Below, piece by piece: positions 1-12,449 of a DNA stretch of 64,000 nucleotides. Position numbers and translations under genes: made by a program. The notes beneath the pieces were generated by a model that saw only the letters and a list, made by a program, of their open reading frames with translations, ran no database searches and was not told the DNA's origin. Position 1 is the stretch's first letter. Every line of letters starts with the position of its first letter. The stretch comes from Annona cherimola. Taxonomy: Eukaryota; Streptophyta; Magnoliopsida; Magnoliales; Annonaceae. The stretch lies in NCBI GenBank assembly GCA_030490835.1, contig CM059977.1:36167676-36231675 (forward strand), in the 5' to 3' direction.

Positions 1-959
1 AAATTTTCATTCTCTATAACTATCATATTTTAAAATTAGTTCTTCACATCTTCTTATATGACTACTCTATTTTTGGTCATTTCTAAATAATTACTCATAT
101 AATTAACCTATCTATTTTAACTGTACACCTCATCATTACCCTTATCATATCATATTGTATCTTTTTTTTTTTATCAATTTAACAATTTTTACATAAAAAA
201 CTTTTCATTCAAAAGTTTTATCACCTCCATAATACACTCTATGTACTAATAACTGAGAATAGTGAAATTTTAACCTCATTGGGCCTACATTTTTTGGTGA
301 TATTATATTCATACATTACTCTTTTTGACATAAATCCTGCATTTACTCATTAAACGTTATCTTTGATAATTTAAGTATTTAATTTGGTTATGCCAAGTCT
401 AGGATCAAAGTTTAGTCTTATTAATAGTTATTTAAGTAAGCTTCATAGCTTGAACTTGGGCATAACCCACCAGTTTTACTGAGGGGATGTGTGTGTATTT
501 TTATATTTAAATTCAAGGGGAGCAGTGGGACTCCTTGTAACGGATTATAAAAAAAAGTAAATTTATAGTAGAATTATAATTTGTTAATGATATCAAATTA
601 TAATTTTCAAATTTAGTATCAAAGACCATTTTTTAGAGAATTGATTTGAAGATTGAATCAAAATCAAGCTGATCTTAAAAAATGAGGTAGAATAGGCCTA
701 AAATTGACTAACTAAAAATAAAATAAGATAAGAGCTTTCTGAAATATGGTAAGGGTAAGGTTCACTTCAGACTGGATCTATGCACCCCTACTTGAAGGAG
801 GTATGAATGAGATAAAATGTTCCATTCCTAAGACAAACTTTTTAAATTTCTAATATAATTTTTATTTTCCAATACAATTTTGTCCATTTTCAATACTACT
901 TACGTTATTAATTATACAAGCTACTTGAATGCTTTCAAATAACCTCTATGTTGTCATAG
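1..959. other. AT-rich flank without recognisable genes
   Basis: No coding region, tRNA or clear element is visible. The sequence is AT-rich with short T and A runs. The first 250 bases resemble a block at about 34900-35180 (shared tracts around a CAAAAGTTTTA motif), so part may be an old short repeat. It is the DNA into which element D inserted. Confidence 0.5.
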
Positions 960-964
960 GTTTT
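960..964. repeat. Left target-site duplication of element D
   Basis: GTTTT lies directly before the D LTR start TGTAAAATATTG. The same five bases directly follow the other end of D at 33447. A 5-bp duplication is the normal Ty3/gypsy integration footprint, so this pair fixes the outer limits of D. Confidence 0.8.
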
Positions 965-1515
965 TGTAAAATATTGAAAAAAAAAAAAATAATAATAATA
1001 ATAATATTTTAAGTTGACTGGTCAAAATTCACGTGGGACATCCTATGTGGCAAGGGTAGACCTTTTGACCAACTGGGCTAAATGGGTAATAATGGGCCCT
1101 GCTCAATTATTATTTAAATATACTTCGAGTTATATTTTTATTTTTATTTTTGAAAGTTATTTTAGCAACCCGTGTAGCTTGGTTGGCATACAAGTAGTCT
1201 AGTGGTCTTAGAGGTCTAGGATTCGAGTGGAGGGTTTCGTAAAAAAAATTATTTTTTGCAATTTTACCTTCTCAGGCAGTGAGCCCCACAGGATAAGATA
1301 AGATAAATATTCCACTGAATAAGATGAGATTAGAATTGAAATTTAAGTTAAAAATAATAATATTTTATCTTTTATTCGTTCCCCAGAGTTTTAGAAAATC
1401 TACGGGAGAATTTTTATAAATTGGGTTTGGGAGTTGATGAATTTAGGTATAGAGCATCCGTAGGAGGAGAATTTTTGATAAAGCAGAGTCGCGTGAAAAG
1501 AGGACTTGTATAAGT
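965..1515 (+). repeat. D 5' LTR, left part
   Basis: About 550 bases that align with the start of the D 3' LTR (31741-32276), including GTTGACTG, the TTATTTAAATAT stretch and the repeated GATAAGATAAGATAAAT. It stops after GTATAAGT, exactly where the X LTR start TGTGATGG begins. A short AAT microsatellite near its start is longer here than in the 3' LTR. Confidence 0.85.
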
Positions 1516-3439
1516 TGTGATGGCTACATAGAACTAGGAAAATTAATCTTGGATTTTCAAAAAATTAGTAAAATTAAGTAATACGGTTAGGCATGATTGA
1601 AAAAAAAAATATATATATATACAACAATAAAGTGTCTAAATGAATTTTTATGAATTTTCAAGAAAGAATTGGGAAATCTTGAAATATACCAAATAAAATT
1701 ATTTAAATTCATGGACTTTTTGGAAAAAATTAAAATAAATCAAAAAAATTTATATTAATTAGGAGTTCCAATTAGTGGCTTATATTCATTTAAAGTGTTT
1801 TTTTAAATAAAAACATAAAATCCAATTTGACCAAAGAACGGTCCTGTTGTAATTAAAAAACATACATAAATTTTTCTATTATTATAATTACTAGACCAAA
1901 CAACGGTCCAGTAAGATTATAAAAAAAAACCAATGTCCAGTTAGCGTTAAAAAAATTTAATGTCATGTACTACATTTAAATAGATATTGTAAATTATATA
2001 AAATCATTTTACATGAAATTTCATGGGTAAGTGTATTTTAATATACTTCACATTATGAATGGATTAGATTATAAAAATTATGTTTAGAAAAATTTTAAAC
2101 AACTAAAAATTGAATGAGTTTCATTAGTTGGTTTTAAATATTTATACCTTAACCAATATAAAGTATTTGGACATGAAATTTGACTTCAATGACTAATTTA
2201 TTGTGTTTTAAAATATAGATGGATTAGATTATGAAAAATATTTATAGAAAATTTTTAAATGAACATTTTAAATTACATGCGGTCATATATGTATACATAA
2301 AAGGAAGGATAGCTAGAAAAGTTCTATTGGACCGTTCTTGCACGCAAATAGTGAAAGAAGGAGGTGTAAAAAAATGCATATGATATGAGAAGGATATTAG
2401 CCACATACACTCAGTTCGTAGGAGGTGGAAAAAAAAGGGGGAGTCTATTAGCCCGCACATCCAGCTGGCTAACAACCATCATGCATGCAATATATATATT
2501 TTAAAAAAATCATAATTATATGCTATAATCATATGCAAATAGGTTAAAAAAAAGAGAGAAGGGAGAAGAAAAGTTGGGGTGATGCAAGAACAGAAGACAA
2601 AAAAAAACAACGTGCAATCTAAACGGGTGACATCTAGGTGAGTTTTGAGGTACTTTTGATAAATTTGTTTATACCAAATTAATTCTTTTTTTCCCCAGCT
2701 ATATATTTATTAATGAGATTTATTTTCATAATTTGTTGTTAAATTTTAAAGTCCTAAAGCTCAGAAACCAATTTCAACCTTCCTTAATACTTTAAAAAAA
2801 TATATTGATATGTGTTTAAATTATGCATGATGTGATGAAATTTTTTAATTATTTTACAATGACATGCATATTTTCTCGCAATGATCATGATTCATGGTGT
2901 GTATGAAATGTGTTAAGTAGCCCTCTCAGATGAGCTGGGAGGTGATGTTTCTGAGGAAACTGAGCCCAGTCACCTGACATCGGGTCTTAAGGGTGGCGTC
3001 AGAGGTGTTTCAAGTACCCTCTGGGTTAAGCAAGATGTATATGATTCATACAATGCATTGTCAAACATGTAATGTTTTAAGCTGCAAGCATGTAAAATTT
3101 TCTTTAAACTGTTTGAAATCTTATATGCCTACTTACTAAGTAACATGCTCATTCCTTTCAAAAATTCAAAATATAGCTATGTAGGCCACATATGAGGCAG
3201 GTCCAAGTGCGACAAAAGAAAAAAACTTATCTCCACTATTTAGTTTCATAAATATAGAATGTATTTAGGCAAGGATCGTAATAATTTAAGATAATTTTCC
3301 TTATAGTTGTGATATAAAATGCTTGTATGACCTTATGGTATAATATGTAAAAAAAATTAAGGTGAAATTTTGCAATTTGCAATAAATCGATCCCTGAAGT
3401 GAGGTAATTCTTGTAGTACCCTGCGTTTGGGGCACTATA
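1516..3439 (+). repeat. XB 5' LTR
   Basis: Starts TGTGATGG and ends near CACTATA before the primer-site region. It matches the minus-strand LTR of XA over most of its length, but lacks about 835 bases present in XA (16411-17245); the break lies at about 2811 between short similar TTGATAT/TTAATAT tracts. Its last 356 bases (3084-3439) are missing from XA's LTR. The end point is inferred from the TG...CA convention and the primer-site position, because the terminal CA is mutated here (XA's stub has GATACA at this point). Confidence 0.7.
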
Positions 3440-3447
3440 GAGAAAGA

Positions 3448-3459
3448 GGCATCAGAGAA
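3448..3459 (+). promoter_or_regulatory. XB primer-binding site, degenerate
   Basis: GGCATCAGAGAA at the LTR/internal boundary. The XA copy reads GGTATCAGAGC at the equivalent place, matching the initiator tRNA-Met primer site used by many plant retrotransposons. XB has acquired mismatches. Confidence 0.6.
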
Positions 3460-3530
3460 ATATTAATGATAAATTGTAAAATTTTATAAATAAAATTTTA
3501 AAATAAATAGCTAACTCTAGAATTTTGTAG

Positions 3531-3790
3531 ATGAAGAAAAAGAGGAAGTTGGAAGTGGACTACCCTTCGGCGAAGAGAACTAGGACTTATTCACTCCCAC
3601 CTTAGGCCACCTTAGTGGGATCTTCCAGCAAATTTTTATGTGAACCTAAGCAGAATGTAGAAATAAAGGGATCAAAAGAAATACTTGAAGAAATAAAAAA
3701 GGATGATCCGATGGTTGTTGATTATAAGTAATATTGCAGTAAAGTTGTAGAATATTTAGATCGAGGCAAAGGAAAAAGTTATAGATGATA
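3531..3790 (+). pseudogene. X leader ORF 1 (basic), XB copy
   Basis: Begins ATG at 3531 and encodes a short lysine/arginine-rich stretch (KKRKLE-like start, then KRTRTY) before hitting a stop. The XA copy at 24045-24278 keeps 77 codons open. Its position between the primer site and gag is conserved in both copies. The basic start resembles a nuclear localisation signal, but I do not recognise a family. It may be the N-terminal part of a longer gag precursor. Confidence 0.45.
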
Positions 3791-4128
3791 TGTAGAAAAA
3801 AAATCTGGGTGTTTTTTTATTTGTATGTTTTTCTTTTTCTAAGAAAACTATGTATATAATAAAAGTATATATAAAAAAATTTAATTAATATTTATAGCCC
3901 TTCTCATATATAGCCGAGAATGTTAAGTTTATAGTGCAATAGGATAAAAGAGAAAAGGCACCCTTTGTTGGACACTATCGACAAGGGTGATTCATTATCA
4001 CTCTATTTTGGGGGCCTCGGTCCACGAAGGTTAAACTAAACAAGGAAACACGAAATCTTTAGAAGTTAATTCCTCGCATGACATCTCATAAATATACCTG
4101 GTACTGCATGTACAATGAAATTTATTGA

Positions 4129-4395
4129 TTGAACTATGGTACTAGTATAACTACTATCCGACAACAGGAACGAAAGATTTCTTGGGAACAAAAACAAAGG
4201 AGATATGGGGGACTTGGGGGACCTTTTAGATATCCGAAAGATGAAACTCCAGAAGATAGTGATATTATAATACAAGAAATTATAGACATAAGTGACTCGT
4301 CTGAGGAAGAGGACAGGGAAATAGAGATATGTGAAATAAGTTTTGCAGATGATAGAGAAAATGAGAGAGAAAGTCAAGGGTCCTGTAATGTGTGA
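4129..4395 (+). pseudogene. X leader ORF 2 (acidic), XB copy
   Basis: An open frame of 88 codons containing GGPFRYPKDET followed by a strongly acidic serine-rich run (DSSEEEDREIEICEI). The XA copy on minus at 23409-23597 keeps the same core, so this segment is a real part of the X family and not a chance ORF. It lies upstream of gag. I know no function for it; it may be part of an extended gag N-terminus. Confidence 0.5.
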
Positions 4396-4494
4396 GTCAT
4401 CTGCATGTATGTTACTTATAAATAATGTATAGTATATAAATAAATAAAAAGTGTGTTTGTGATTGTACTAAATTTTCTTTATCAATTATAGACG

Positions 4495-5640
4495 GTGAAT
4501 ACACACTCTTCAAATCAAAGAAAAGAAAAGCAGGCGATACCAGAATCTTCTGTTAAAATAGAAAGAGAAGAATCCACTTATAATGCACAACCTGAACCTA
4601 ACACTGGGGAATCTCTTTCAGTAGAAGAATGGGTGGTTGTGGTAGTTGCGTAAGTTCTAGCTATGGACCGAGCCAGAAATATGAAACAAAATCAAACTTC
4701 GAATAATGAATCATATAGAACAACAATGGCAGGTCGGCATGTGGATGCTTTAGCAGCTGAAAGAGAGGTAATTAGTACATTTTTGGCAAGACAACCTCCA
4801 AAATTTGCTGGTAGCCCTGACCCACATATGGCTGAAGTTCGTATACAAGAAATAGAGAAACTATTTGAATTTTTTTCTTGTACTGAACAATAGAAGGTAA
4901 AGTGCGCTACTCATTTGCTAATCACTCACGCTAATGAATGGTGGAAAACTTTGAAAAGTACGATCTTAGAAGGATAAGAAATTACTTGGGAAATTTTTTT
5001 GAAACAATTCAGTAGGGAGTATATTCCAATTAGCATCCGAAATCAAAAAGTGATAGAATTGGAGCAAATATATTAGGCCAGAATGACAGTGACCGAGTAT
5101 GCGGGCTATTTTAATGAGTTAGTACGATATGTACCATGGATTGCTAATAATCCCACTGTAGAGGCTCACTGTTTTCAGGAATGATTACGACCACGAATTC
5201 GACAGTCTATTGCCTTGTTTTCTTTGAACACATATAATGAAGTAGTGAAAAAAGCCAGAATAGCAGAGATAGAAGAAAATCAAAATTAGGTGTTATTTCA
5301 AAAAAGGAAACAAAGAACGGCTTTACCTGAGAAACTAGAATTTCAAAACAGAATGCGGAGAATCGGGTAAGACTTCTCAAAACCAAAGGCTAGAGAAATT
5401 CCTATTTGTGCCAAATGCCAGAAAATACATATTGGGAAATGTCTTCAAGGGACGGATAAATGCTATAAATGTGGAAAAGCAAGACATATAGCATGGAATT
5501 GCAAGGCAGAAAAAACTCATTCCTATCATTAAATGTTTTATTTGTGACCAAGTGGGACATAAAGCCACCGAATGCCCGATAAAAAGTCGCACAGAAGGAA
5601 ATAGGAAAGGGAGACCTCCACAATCAAAAGTAAGGGCAAC
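4495..5640 (+). pseudogene. XB gag with CCHC zinc knuckles
   Basis: Capsid-type gag of a Ty3/gypsy element. The open stretch at 4663-4893 holds the typical gag opening (FLARQPPKFAGSPDP, then an EIEKLF block), followed after a stop by a WWKTL motif and the retrotransposon gag core (WEIF.KQF, MTVTEYAGYFNELVRY). Two zinc knuckles follow at about 5405-5580: CYKCGKARHIAWNC, and a second (CFICDQVGHKATEC) in another frame. At least four stops or frameshifts interrupt the reading. The product would have formed the virus-like particle and bound element RNA. Confidence 0.75.
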
Positions 5641-5649
5641 ACAACCGAT

Positions 5650-6080
5650 GCAAACTGCTTGACTCCATGCTTTAACCCAAGAAGAAGAAGAACAACAGCC
5701 AAGAGATACTACTGCAGGTATGATTTATATTAGAAACTGCCCTGCTACTGCTTTATTTGATTCTGGTGCATCACATTCTTTTATAGCTCAGAAATTTCTT
5801 AAAAAGCTAGATCTTCAAGTTAAAGATTCATCAGTAATTATACATGTAGAATCACTAGTATATCGATTAGCGAGTACCAATCAGACATGTAGAAACTATT
5901 CGATAAATATAGATCGGAGGATTATGAATATAGAGTTAATAGTGTTACCCATAAATGATTTTGATATTATTTTAGGAATGGAATGGTTACAACAATGGAA
6001 TGCAGTAATAGAATGTAAAAATAGGAAAATTCGATTTTTATCGAAACCAAGAAAAGAAATAATTATCATGGAAATGTAAG
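5650..6080 (+). pseudogene. XB retropepsin-type protease
   Basis: Open frame of 119 codons from 5720 with the aspartic protease signature ALFDSGASHSFI near its start and the distal DFDIILGMEWL motif near residues 84-94, the usual spacing in plant Ty3/gypsy proteases. The catalytic Asp is present in DSGA. It follows gag directly. No frame connects it intact to gag or RT, so the polyprotein is broken. Confidence 0.8.
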
Positions 6081-6229
6081 ACTAGAACAATATTAGAATA
6101 ATTTCAGCTACGAAGGCTATATGTTTTATTAGAAAAGGATGTGAAGCATATTTGGTAGCAGTGACTGTTGATGCTGAGCAGAAAGAAAGATTATCTTAGA
6201 TACCAGTGGTAAAAGAATTTTCAGATATT

Positions 6230-7022
6230 TTCCTTCAGAATTGCCAAGATTACCCCCGAATAGAGAAGTTGATTTTATTATAGAAGTATTGTCAGGAATT
6301 GCTCTGATATTAAGTGCACTTTATAGAATGGCACTAGCAGAGATGTTAGAATTGAAAACTCAAATACAGGAATTACTGAATAAAGGTTTTATACAACCTA
6401 GTGCATCATCCTGGGGTGCACCAGTGTTATTTGTTTGAAAGAAAGATGGTAGTTTATGGTTATGTATTGATTACTGAGAATTGAACAAAGTTACAATCAA
6501 GAATAAATATCCTCTACCACGAATAGATGATCTATTTGATCAATTAAAATGAGCAACAATATTTTTCAAGATAGATTTACAATCAGGATATCACCAGTTG
6601 AAAGTCGTCCTGCTGACATCAAGAAAACTGCATTCAGAACTAGATATGGGCACTATGAATTCCTTGTGATGCCTTTTGGATTAACTAATGCACCAGTTGC
6701 GTTCATGGATTTGATGCGTAAAATTTTTCAAGAATACATCGACCAATTTGTGGTCATATTTATTGATGGTATTTTGATATATTATCGAAATAAAGAGGAG
6801 CATCAAAGGTATTTATGGTTGGTATTGGACAGATTAAGGGAAAAGAAACTTTATGCTAAATTAAAAAAATGTGAATTTTGGTTTAATTAGATATCCTTCT
6901 TAGGGCATGTGGTTTCGGCTGAAGGTATAAAAGTGGACCCGTAGAAAATTGAAGCAATAGTTAATTGGCCACGACCAACGAATATTACTAAAATTAGAAG
7001 TTTCTTAGGATTGGCTGGGTAT
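6230..7022 (+). pseudogene. XB reverse transcriptase, truncated and active-site mutated
   Basis: RT domain spread over two open stretches (6241-6438 and 6549-6890) and linking stop-containing sequence. Visible motifs: [41 protein letters not shown], and the catalytic box. The box reads FIDGILIY where the family has FIDDILIY (as in XA), so one of the paired catalytic aspartates is lost. The domain is cut at 7022 by the LTR of element C shortly after RSFLGL. Confidence 0.85.
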
Positions 7023-8584
7023 TGATAACTCGTAAAAATGCGAGTTATCATGACCCATTTCAGACTATATTTGCGTGTTAATCCAAGAGATTTGACATAG
7101 TTTGCATCCATTTAACTTAATTTTCACTCTCTTTACATTTTAGGAGCATTATTTAGTTTTTATGCATTTTTAGCATAACTTAGACATTTTTAGTTCATTT
7201 ATTTAGTTTATGTAATTTTCGTAGGAATGACGGACGAATTACAAACAATGCGGGCGAAGCGGATGCAGATCAGAACCAAGTCACAAGGCATGTGGATGGC
7301 GCCCAGGTGCCAACCAGTGGCGCCTAGGCTCCAACCTACATGCCCTTGCCAGAACTCCAACACAATCCACCATTCACAATAACTTCCAGGGAGTTGGTGC
7401 CTAGGCGCCATGACATGGTCACACAGGTGCTTCAGGAGAGGTTCCAAGTCACATAGCATCTAGAGAGTTGGCGCGTAGGCGCCAAGGCATGAATTCCTAG
7501 AGTTTCCAGAAAAGTTTCTAAGTCACCCGGCACACAGAGAGTCGGCGCCTAGGCGCTAATACGCATCCGTACGCGCAGATTTCTGTACGTGTGCTGCATA
7601 ATTCGAGATGATATAAATAGATCCTAGGGGTTTGCACGTGGGGGGACGAACCAGAGAGCCCAGACATCCAAAGAAGGATGAAAACTCGATCGAAACACGA
7701 ATTGAATTGAAGATTCAACCCCGTTGGTGGAAACCGCCGGAAAACCAGTTTTCTCTTTATCTTTCTCTGATTCTCTGGATACTTTCATAATTGATGTAAA
7801 GGATTTTATGATCATGTCTTTAAACTAAACTTCCTTTAGATGGATAGTTAGGATGAATTGATATCTAATTATATTGTATTGGTTCTTTGAAGTTCAGGAA
7901 TGAATATTTGATTTTTCTATATAATTGTGTGTGATTTATCTTTACACATGTGGTTTAATGCTTTTTACAAGATTAGCTACCTTGTAAGATGATTTAATTG
8001 CTTGATTTATCCTTGGAAAAGGAAAATCTCTACTAGATCCGTGGGTAGGGCATAGGTTTCCTCTTTGTTAAGGGAAGTTGTTTAATGGATAGGAATATAC
8101 CGTTAAACCTTGTATAGTCAATAAACAGGTTATAAACTTATCAATTTCATTTTATTTAATGACATGAGAGTATAGCAATATAATAGAGTATAATTAGCTT
8201 TATATAATATTGGAAGACATATATAAAGATTATTGAACTTGGACTAGTAAATCCATGCATAATCCTATGAAAAAGAACCAATGCAATATAATTTAGATTC
8301 AAGGATTTCGAGCTATCCATCTGCCATCCCTAATTGTTAAACCCGTTTCTAGTATTCCAGCGATTCCGTGGACTCAATTTTGGTTTCTTATAGCGTTTGT
8401 TAGCTTTAGTTTTACATTAAAAAACACAAAATTTTCTACCCACTGAAAGCAGTTAAACTAATTAATAATTCTAATTAAACAATTTCTCGTGGGAACGATA
8501 CTCTATTCACTCTTTATTACTTGATTCGGCACGTATACTTGCGTTAAAAGTGAGCATTTTAATAGACTTATGCGCAGCTCGTCA
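7023..8584 (+). repeat. C 5' LTR
   Basis: Starts TGATAACTCGTAAAAATG and ends CTCGTCA before the spacer and primer site. It matches 14624-16135 closely but has a 22-base extra segment near 7305-7330 and several single-base differences. The first 600 bases hold repeated copies of a palindromic GGCGCCTAGGCGCC-type motif. Confidence 0.85.
7612..7619 (+). promoter_or_regulatory. C 5' LTR TATA box
   Basis: TATAAATA in a context (CGAGATGATATAAATAGATC) conserved at 15169 in the 3' LTR. It follows the GC-rich palindrome cluster. It is a plausible core promoter for the element's transcript; the start site is not determined. Confidence 0.6.
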
Positions 8585-8590
8585 AGTTTT

Positions 8591-8608
8591 TAGCGCCGTT
8601 GCTGGAGA
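8591..8608 (+). promoter_or_regulatory. C primer-binding site for tRNA-Asp
   Basis: TAGCGCCGTTGCTGGAGA matches the plant tRNA-Asp 3' end complement (TGGCGCCGTTGCCGGGGA) at 15 of 18 positions, and lies six bases after the LTR end. This primer is typical of the Athila/Tat branch and supports the lineage call made from gag. Confidence 0.8.
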
Positions 8609-8748
8609 GTTAGTTTAACTAATTATCGTTAGTTTTATTGTTTTCTTGTACAATTCTATAAAATAGTTCATTTTCATAATTTCTTTTAGTTTAGATTTTT
8701 TTCTCTAATTTCAATTGAATTGGTTTTTGTAGGTTAATCTCATTTTGC

Positions 8749-10260
8749 ATGCGCCGAGGCAGAGCCGGAAAGGAGATCATTATTCCTTTTGATCTGGAAC
8801 CCGAAAGAACCTATCTGAGATGACGTCGTAAGAGCAGGGAAGCTAGGAGCCAACAACATACTATGGAGCGTATCGAGAATCAGAATGAGAACATTCACGC
8901 AAACCAACAGGGGAACCAAAGGATTGAGGTTCCAATTCATCCACCTCAAGATGATTTGGACCAACCCATTTGGGATCTCATTGTGTTTGGCCAGAATGCA
9001 GTTCAGACTAGCATCGCACCTCCTCCTATCGACACCAACAACTTTAAGATCAAACCGGTGATTTTCCAGATGCTCCAATCCATTAGGCAGTTTAGGGGAT
9101 TGTCTTTTGAAGATCCACATCGCCATTTGTGGAATTTTCTGCAAATCATGAACACATTCAAGCAGAACGGAGTCTCTGACGAGGCAATGCGGCTACAGAC
9201 TTTTCCATTTTCACTGAGGGATACAACTTCAGAGTGGCTTGATTCTTTGCCCCCGAACTTTGTCAATACATGGAACGACTTGGCTCAGAAATTCCGGAAA
9301 AAATATTTCCTGCCTGCCAAGTTAGCCAAGCTGAGGATGAATATAATCTCATTCAAACAATATGGAGAGGAGACTCTATCAGAGGCATGAGATCGCTTCA
9401 AAGACCTGCTTCAAAAATGCCCGCATCATGGAATTCAGTCGTGGGTTCAAATTCAAATTTTTTACAATGGTCTCCAGGATTCCACCCGTCACATGGTGGA
9501 TTCATCGTCAAACGGTTCTCTGCTGAGGAAAAGCTACCGAGAATCATACGCCCTTCTTGAAAATATGGTGGTCAATACCTACCAACCGTCATCTGACAGA
9601 AGCCGAAATGGAGTCTACTTCAACTGGACGTAGTTTCATTGATAAAGGCCCACATCGATGCTTTATCTAGGCAGATTCGGAATCTACCCAGGCCAGCCAA
9701 CGTTAGTGCAGTAGGGGTGCCTACACCATAGCAGCCGTCAACAGCAGATATTTGCACGTGGTGTGGAGAATTCGGCCATCCTAGTGATGAATGTGTCTCC
9801 AATCCGAAGTCTATTAATTACGTAGGAAATTTTCAGAGAAATCCAGCAAATCCATATGCAAACAACTACAACTCAGGCTGGAGAAATCATCCTAATTTCT
9901 CATGGAACAACCAGACGAGGCTGAATCATCCACCGGGATTCTCGTAGCAGGCCCCGCAGTAACAGCTAGCAAGACCAACTCAATTCAATCAACCACCGCG
10001 AGAAGAGAAGAAATCGGATCTGGAAAACCTCTTTATGCAATTCATGCAATCCCAGATCACGACAAACAAGAATTTAGAAGCACATATAGGCCAACTAGCC
10101 TCAGCCCTGAACAACCGGCCTCAAGGTTCATTGCCGAGCGATACAGAGCAAAATCCGAAAGGAAAAGGCAAAGAATAGGTGCAAGTAGTCACGTTACGTA
10201 GTGAAAAGCAATTACTCGACACAATTCCACCAGAAGCGGTAACGGAACCCACTAGCCCTC
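8749..10260 (+). pseudogene. C gag (Athila type)
   Basis: Reading from ATG at 8749, after one early stop, the frame 8863-9390 holds the Athila gag block: RQFRGLSFEDPHRHLWNFLQ, GVSDEAMRLQTFPFSLRD, SEWLDSLPPNF, KFRKKYFLP. A stop at 9388 and frameshifts follow. A CCHC knuckle (CTWCGEFGHPSDEC) lies near 9752-9795, followed by an asparagine-rich tail. The protein would coat and package element RNA. No single frame spans the gene, so this copy is inactive. Confidence 0.85.
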
Positions 10261-10339
10261 TGATTCAGCAGTCATAGAAAACAGAAGAACCAAATACTTC
10301 CCAGAAGCAACCAGACGTTGAAATCGCGACAAATCAAAG

Positions 10340-11458
10340 ACCATCTCCTCCATTTCCTCAGAGATTCGCGAAGAATAAAAATGAGGGTCAATTCAAGAAA
10401 TTTCTAGAGGTATTAAAGCAGCTACATATTAACATACCTCTCGTCGAAGCCTTGGAACAAATGCCGATCTATGCTAAATTCATGAAAGACGTTCTGTCAA
10501 AGAAAAGGCGGTTGACGGAATTCGAGATGGTGGAGTTAACAGAGGAAACCAGCGCTATGGTACAGAGGAAGTTGCCTCCTAAGCTCAAGGATCCAGGGAG
10601 TTTCACTATCCCATGCACAATCGAAAACTAATATTTTGGGAGAGCCCTTTGCGACTTGGGAGTCAGCATTAATCTCATGCCTAAGTCAGTTTTCAGAAAA
10701 TTGGGCAATGGGGAAGCTCGATCTACGACAATCATGCTGCAACTGGCAGACCGGTCTATGACATATCCGGAGGCCATTACTTGTCAAGGTGGACAAGCTC
10801 ATCTTTTCTGCAGATTTCATTATCCTGGATTATGAAAAAGATCGGGACGTTCCAATCATTCTGGGTTGACCCTTCCTGACAACGGGCAATGCAATAATTA
10901 ATGCACGAGCCAGAGAATTAATCATGCAAGTGCAAAATGAAAAAGTCACATTCAATGTGCTCAAGGCAATGGAGCGCCCAAATGATTCAGAGGATTGCTT
11001 CATGATTGATATGGGCAATTCAGAGGTTCAAGAATCTTCTTCGATTGGTATTGAGGACTCAAAGGAAACTGCATTTAATAAGGACTGCGAGTTAACTGCT
11101 TGCACAGAAGAATGAGTCGCTCGTCATATCATGTTTGAACCAGTGGCCGAGCCTATAGAAAGTCAGGAAATGGAAGAAAAAGCCAATGACGGAATAGAAG
11201 GGGATACAGTTGAGAAAACCGAACATTATCATATCTAAATGCCTCTATTCCATCTGCCGGAAAGTCAGACTCGGCATGACGAAATGGACCAATGCAAAAC
11301 CCTGGAGAAATTATCAATTCAAAACCATGAAAAACGCCGATATAGTCTTTATAAGAGACTAACTAATCCACTTGAAGGGGCTAAGATTAGATCTGAGCCT
11401 CAATGTTGTAGTCTGAATGGAAGGGAGTTCGAGGTGGTGAAATTGAAGGAAGATTAAA
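10340..11458 (+). pseudogene. C protease segment and downstream remnant
   Basis: Contains the Athila protease signature CDLGVSINLMP (usual form DLGAS), then LQLADRS, and after frameshifts a PFL.TGNAI block and VTFNVLKAME, the order seen in Athila proteases. The catalytic Asp is kept. Open pieces at 10924-11115 and 11239-11457 continue to 11457. Where RT should follow, the frame ends and the post-pol motif begins, so the pol enzymes are absent and not merely mutated. Confidence 0.7.
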
Positions 11459-12449
11459 CAACAGGAACGTCGGGCTGAGGACGTTAAACTTAGCGCTGAA
11501 TGGGAGGCAACCCATTTTCACTGTCAATTTGATTTGTATTTGTATTTTTTTATTTTTATTTTTATTTTTATTTTTATTTTTATTTTTAGGAAAATGACTC
11601 GGAGCATATTGCATAAAGATCATGCTTAGAAGCAGCTGGAGAAAAAAGTCAAAAATTTGCTGAAGAACATCGGTGCCTAGGCGCCGCATGGGGGCGCCCC
11701 AACACCGTGATGAAGATCCCGAAGAACACGGAGCATGAACTGGTGCCTCGGCGCTAGGTCGTGGACAGCGCGACTCGGACGCCTTATAAAGCACGGGTTA
11801 GGGTTTAAACCCTAACCCCCACACCCTGGCGTCGAAAAACCCCTCTTTTCCCATTGATCTTCACTTTGCTTTTGATTCCAAGCCATTTCAACTCAAATCC
11901 AACTCCATTTCATCAAGGAATCATCCTTCCATTCCATCCATTCCATTTTTTCCTTTTTCTTCTTTGCTTAGATCCACCCAAATCTATCCAAAAATTCGGT
12001 TTTTCATCACCAAATCCTAAGCCCCACACCTATACTTTCTTTCCCATCATTTCCCCCTTGATTTGGGCTTCATTTTGAGCCTTTGCACCATCATCTTCTC
12101 CGACAGCGCTGTCCACGGATCGGCACCTAGGCGCCACTACACTGGGCCCCAGCGCCAGTTCAGAAATAGCACACGTGCAAATCTCCAAGTTACAAGCTTC
12201 AGGGGGTAAAATTTCTCCATCTTTGGTGCATTTTCAATGCTTTGAAGTGGCTTGGTGATTGTTTGAGTGGAAAATTGGATTGGATTGGTTGATTTCTGTG
12301 GATTGGTCGGCGGATTGGAGGTTGGCTTAGGTGATTGGTCTAGGGATTGCTTGGTGTTGTATTAGTGGATTGTTGGCTTGGTGATTGTTTTTGTGGAGAT
12401 TGGCTTGTGGTTTGCTTTTGGATTGTTGCTTGCAAGGATTGTTTGAGAC
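11459..12449 (+). other. C linker: post-pol motif, ATTTTT repeat and noncoding spacer
   Basis: Starts with a GTCGGGCTGAGGACGTTAAA stretch followed by GCGCTGAATGGGAGGCAACCC, a conserved element that in Athila retrotransposons lies after pol. An ATTTTT run occupies about 11535-11588. The rest is noncoding, with three further copies of the CCTAGGCGCC motif near 11670-12140. A short TTGG-rich stretch leads into the next ORF. Confidence 0.6.

Larger units (their letters stand above)
1516..7022 (+). mobile_element. Element XB: 5' half of a chromovirus, plus strand
   Basis: Begins with a complete LTR start (TGTGATGG) abutting D's LTR and runs through LTR, degenerate primer site, two small leader ORFs, gag, CCHC zinc knuckles, protease and reverse transcriptase. 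It is cut at 7022, just after the conserved RSFLGL motif at the end of the RT region, by the LTR of element C. Its RNase H, integrase, chromodomain and most of its 3' LTR are absent on the far side of C. The same family occurs inverted as XA (16133-24420). Several in-frame stops show it is a pseudo-element. Confidence 0.8.

Noticed and set aside
2242..2475. 77-codon minus-strand ORF in the XB LTR
   Set aside because: It lies within an LTR; the equivalent region of XA is open on the opposite relative strand with different lengths. No motif, so a chance ORF.
7208..7815. Minus-strand ORFs in the C LTR (and counterparts at 14786-15323)
   Set aside because: They translate the GC palindromes and promoter region of the LTR. 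Repetition at both LTRs reflects LTR identity and not gene conservation.
8740..9266. Minus-strand ORFs opposite C gag
   Set aside because: Shadow frames of a gag whose plus-strand motifs are clear.
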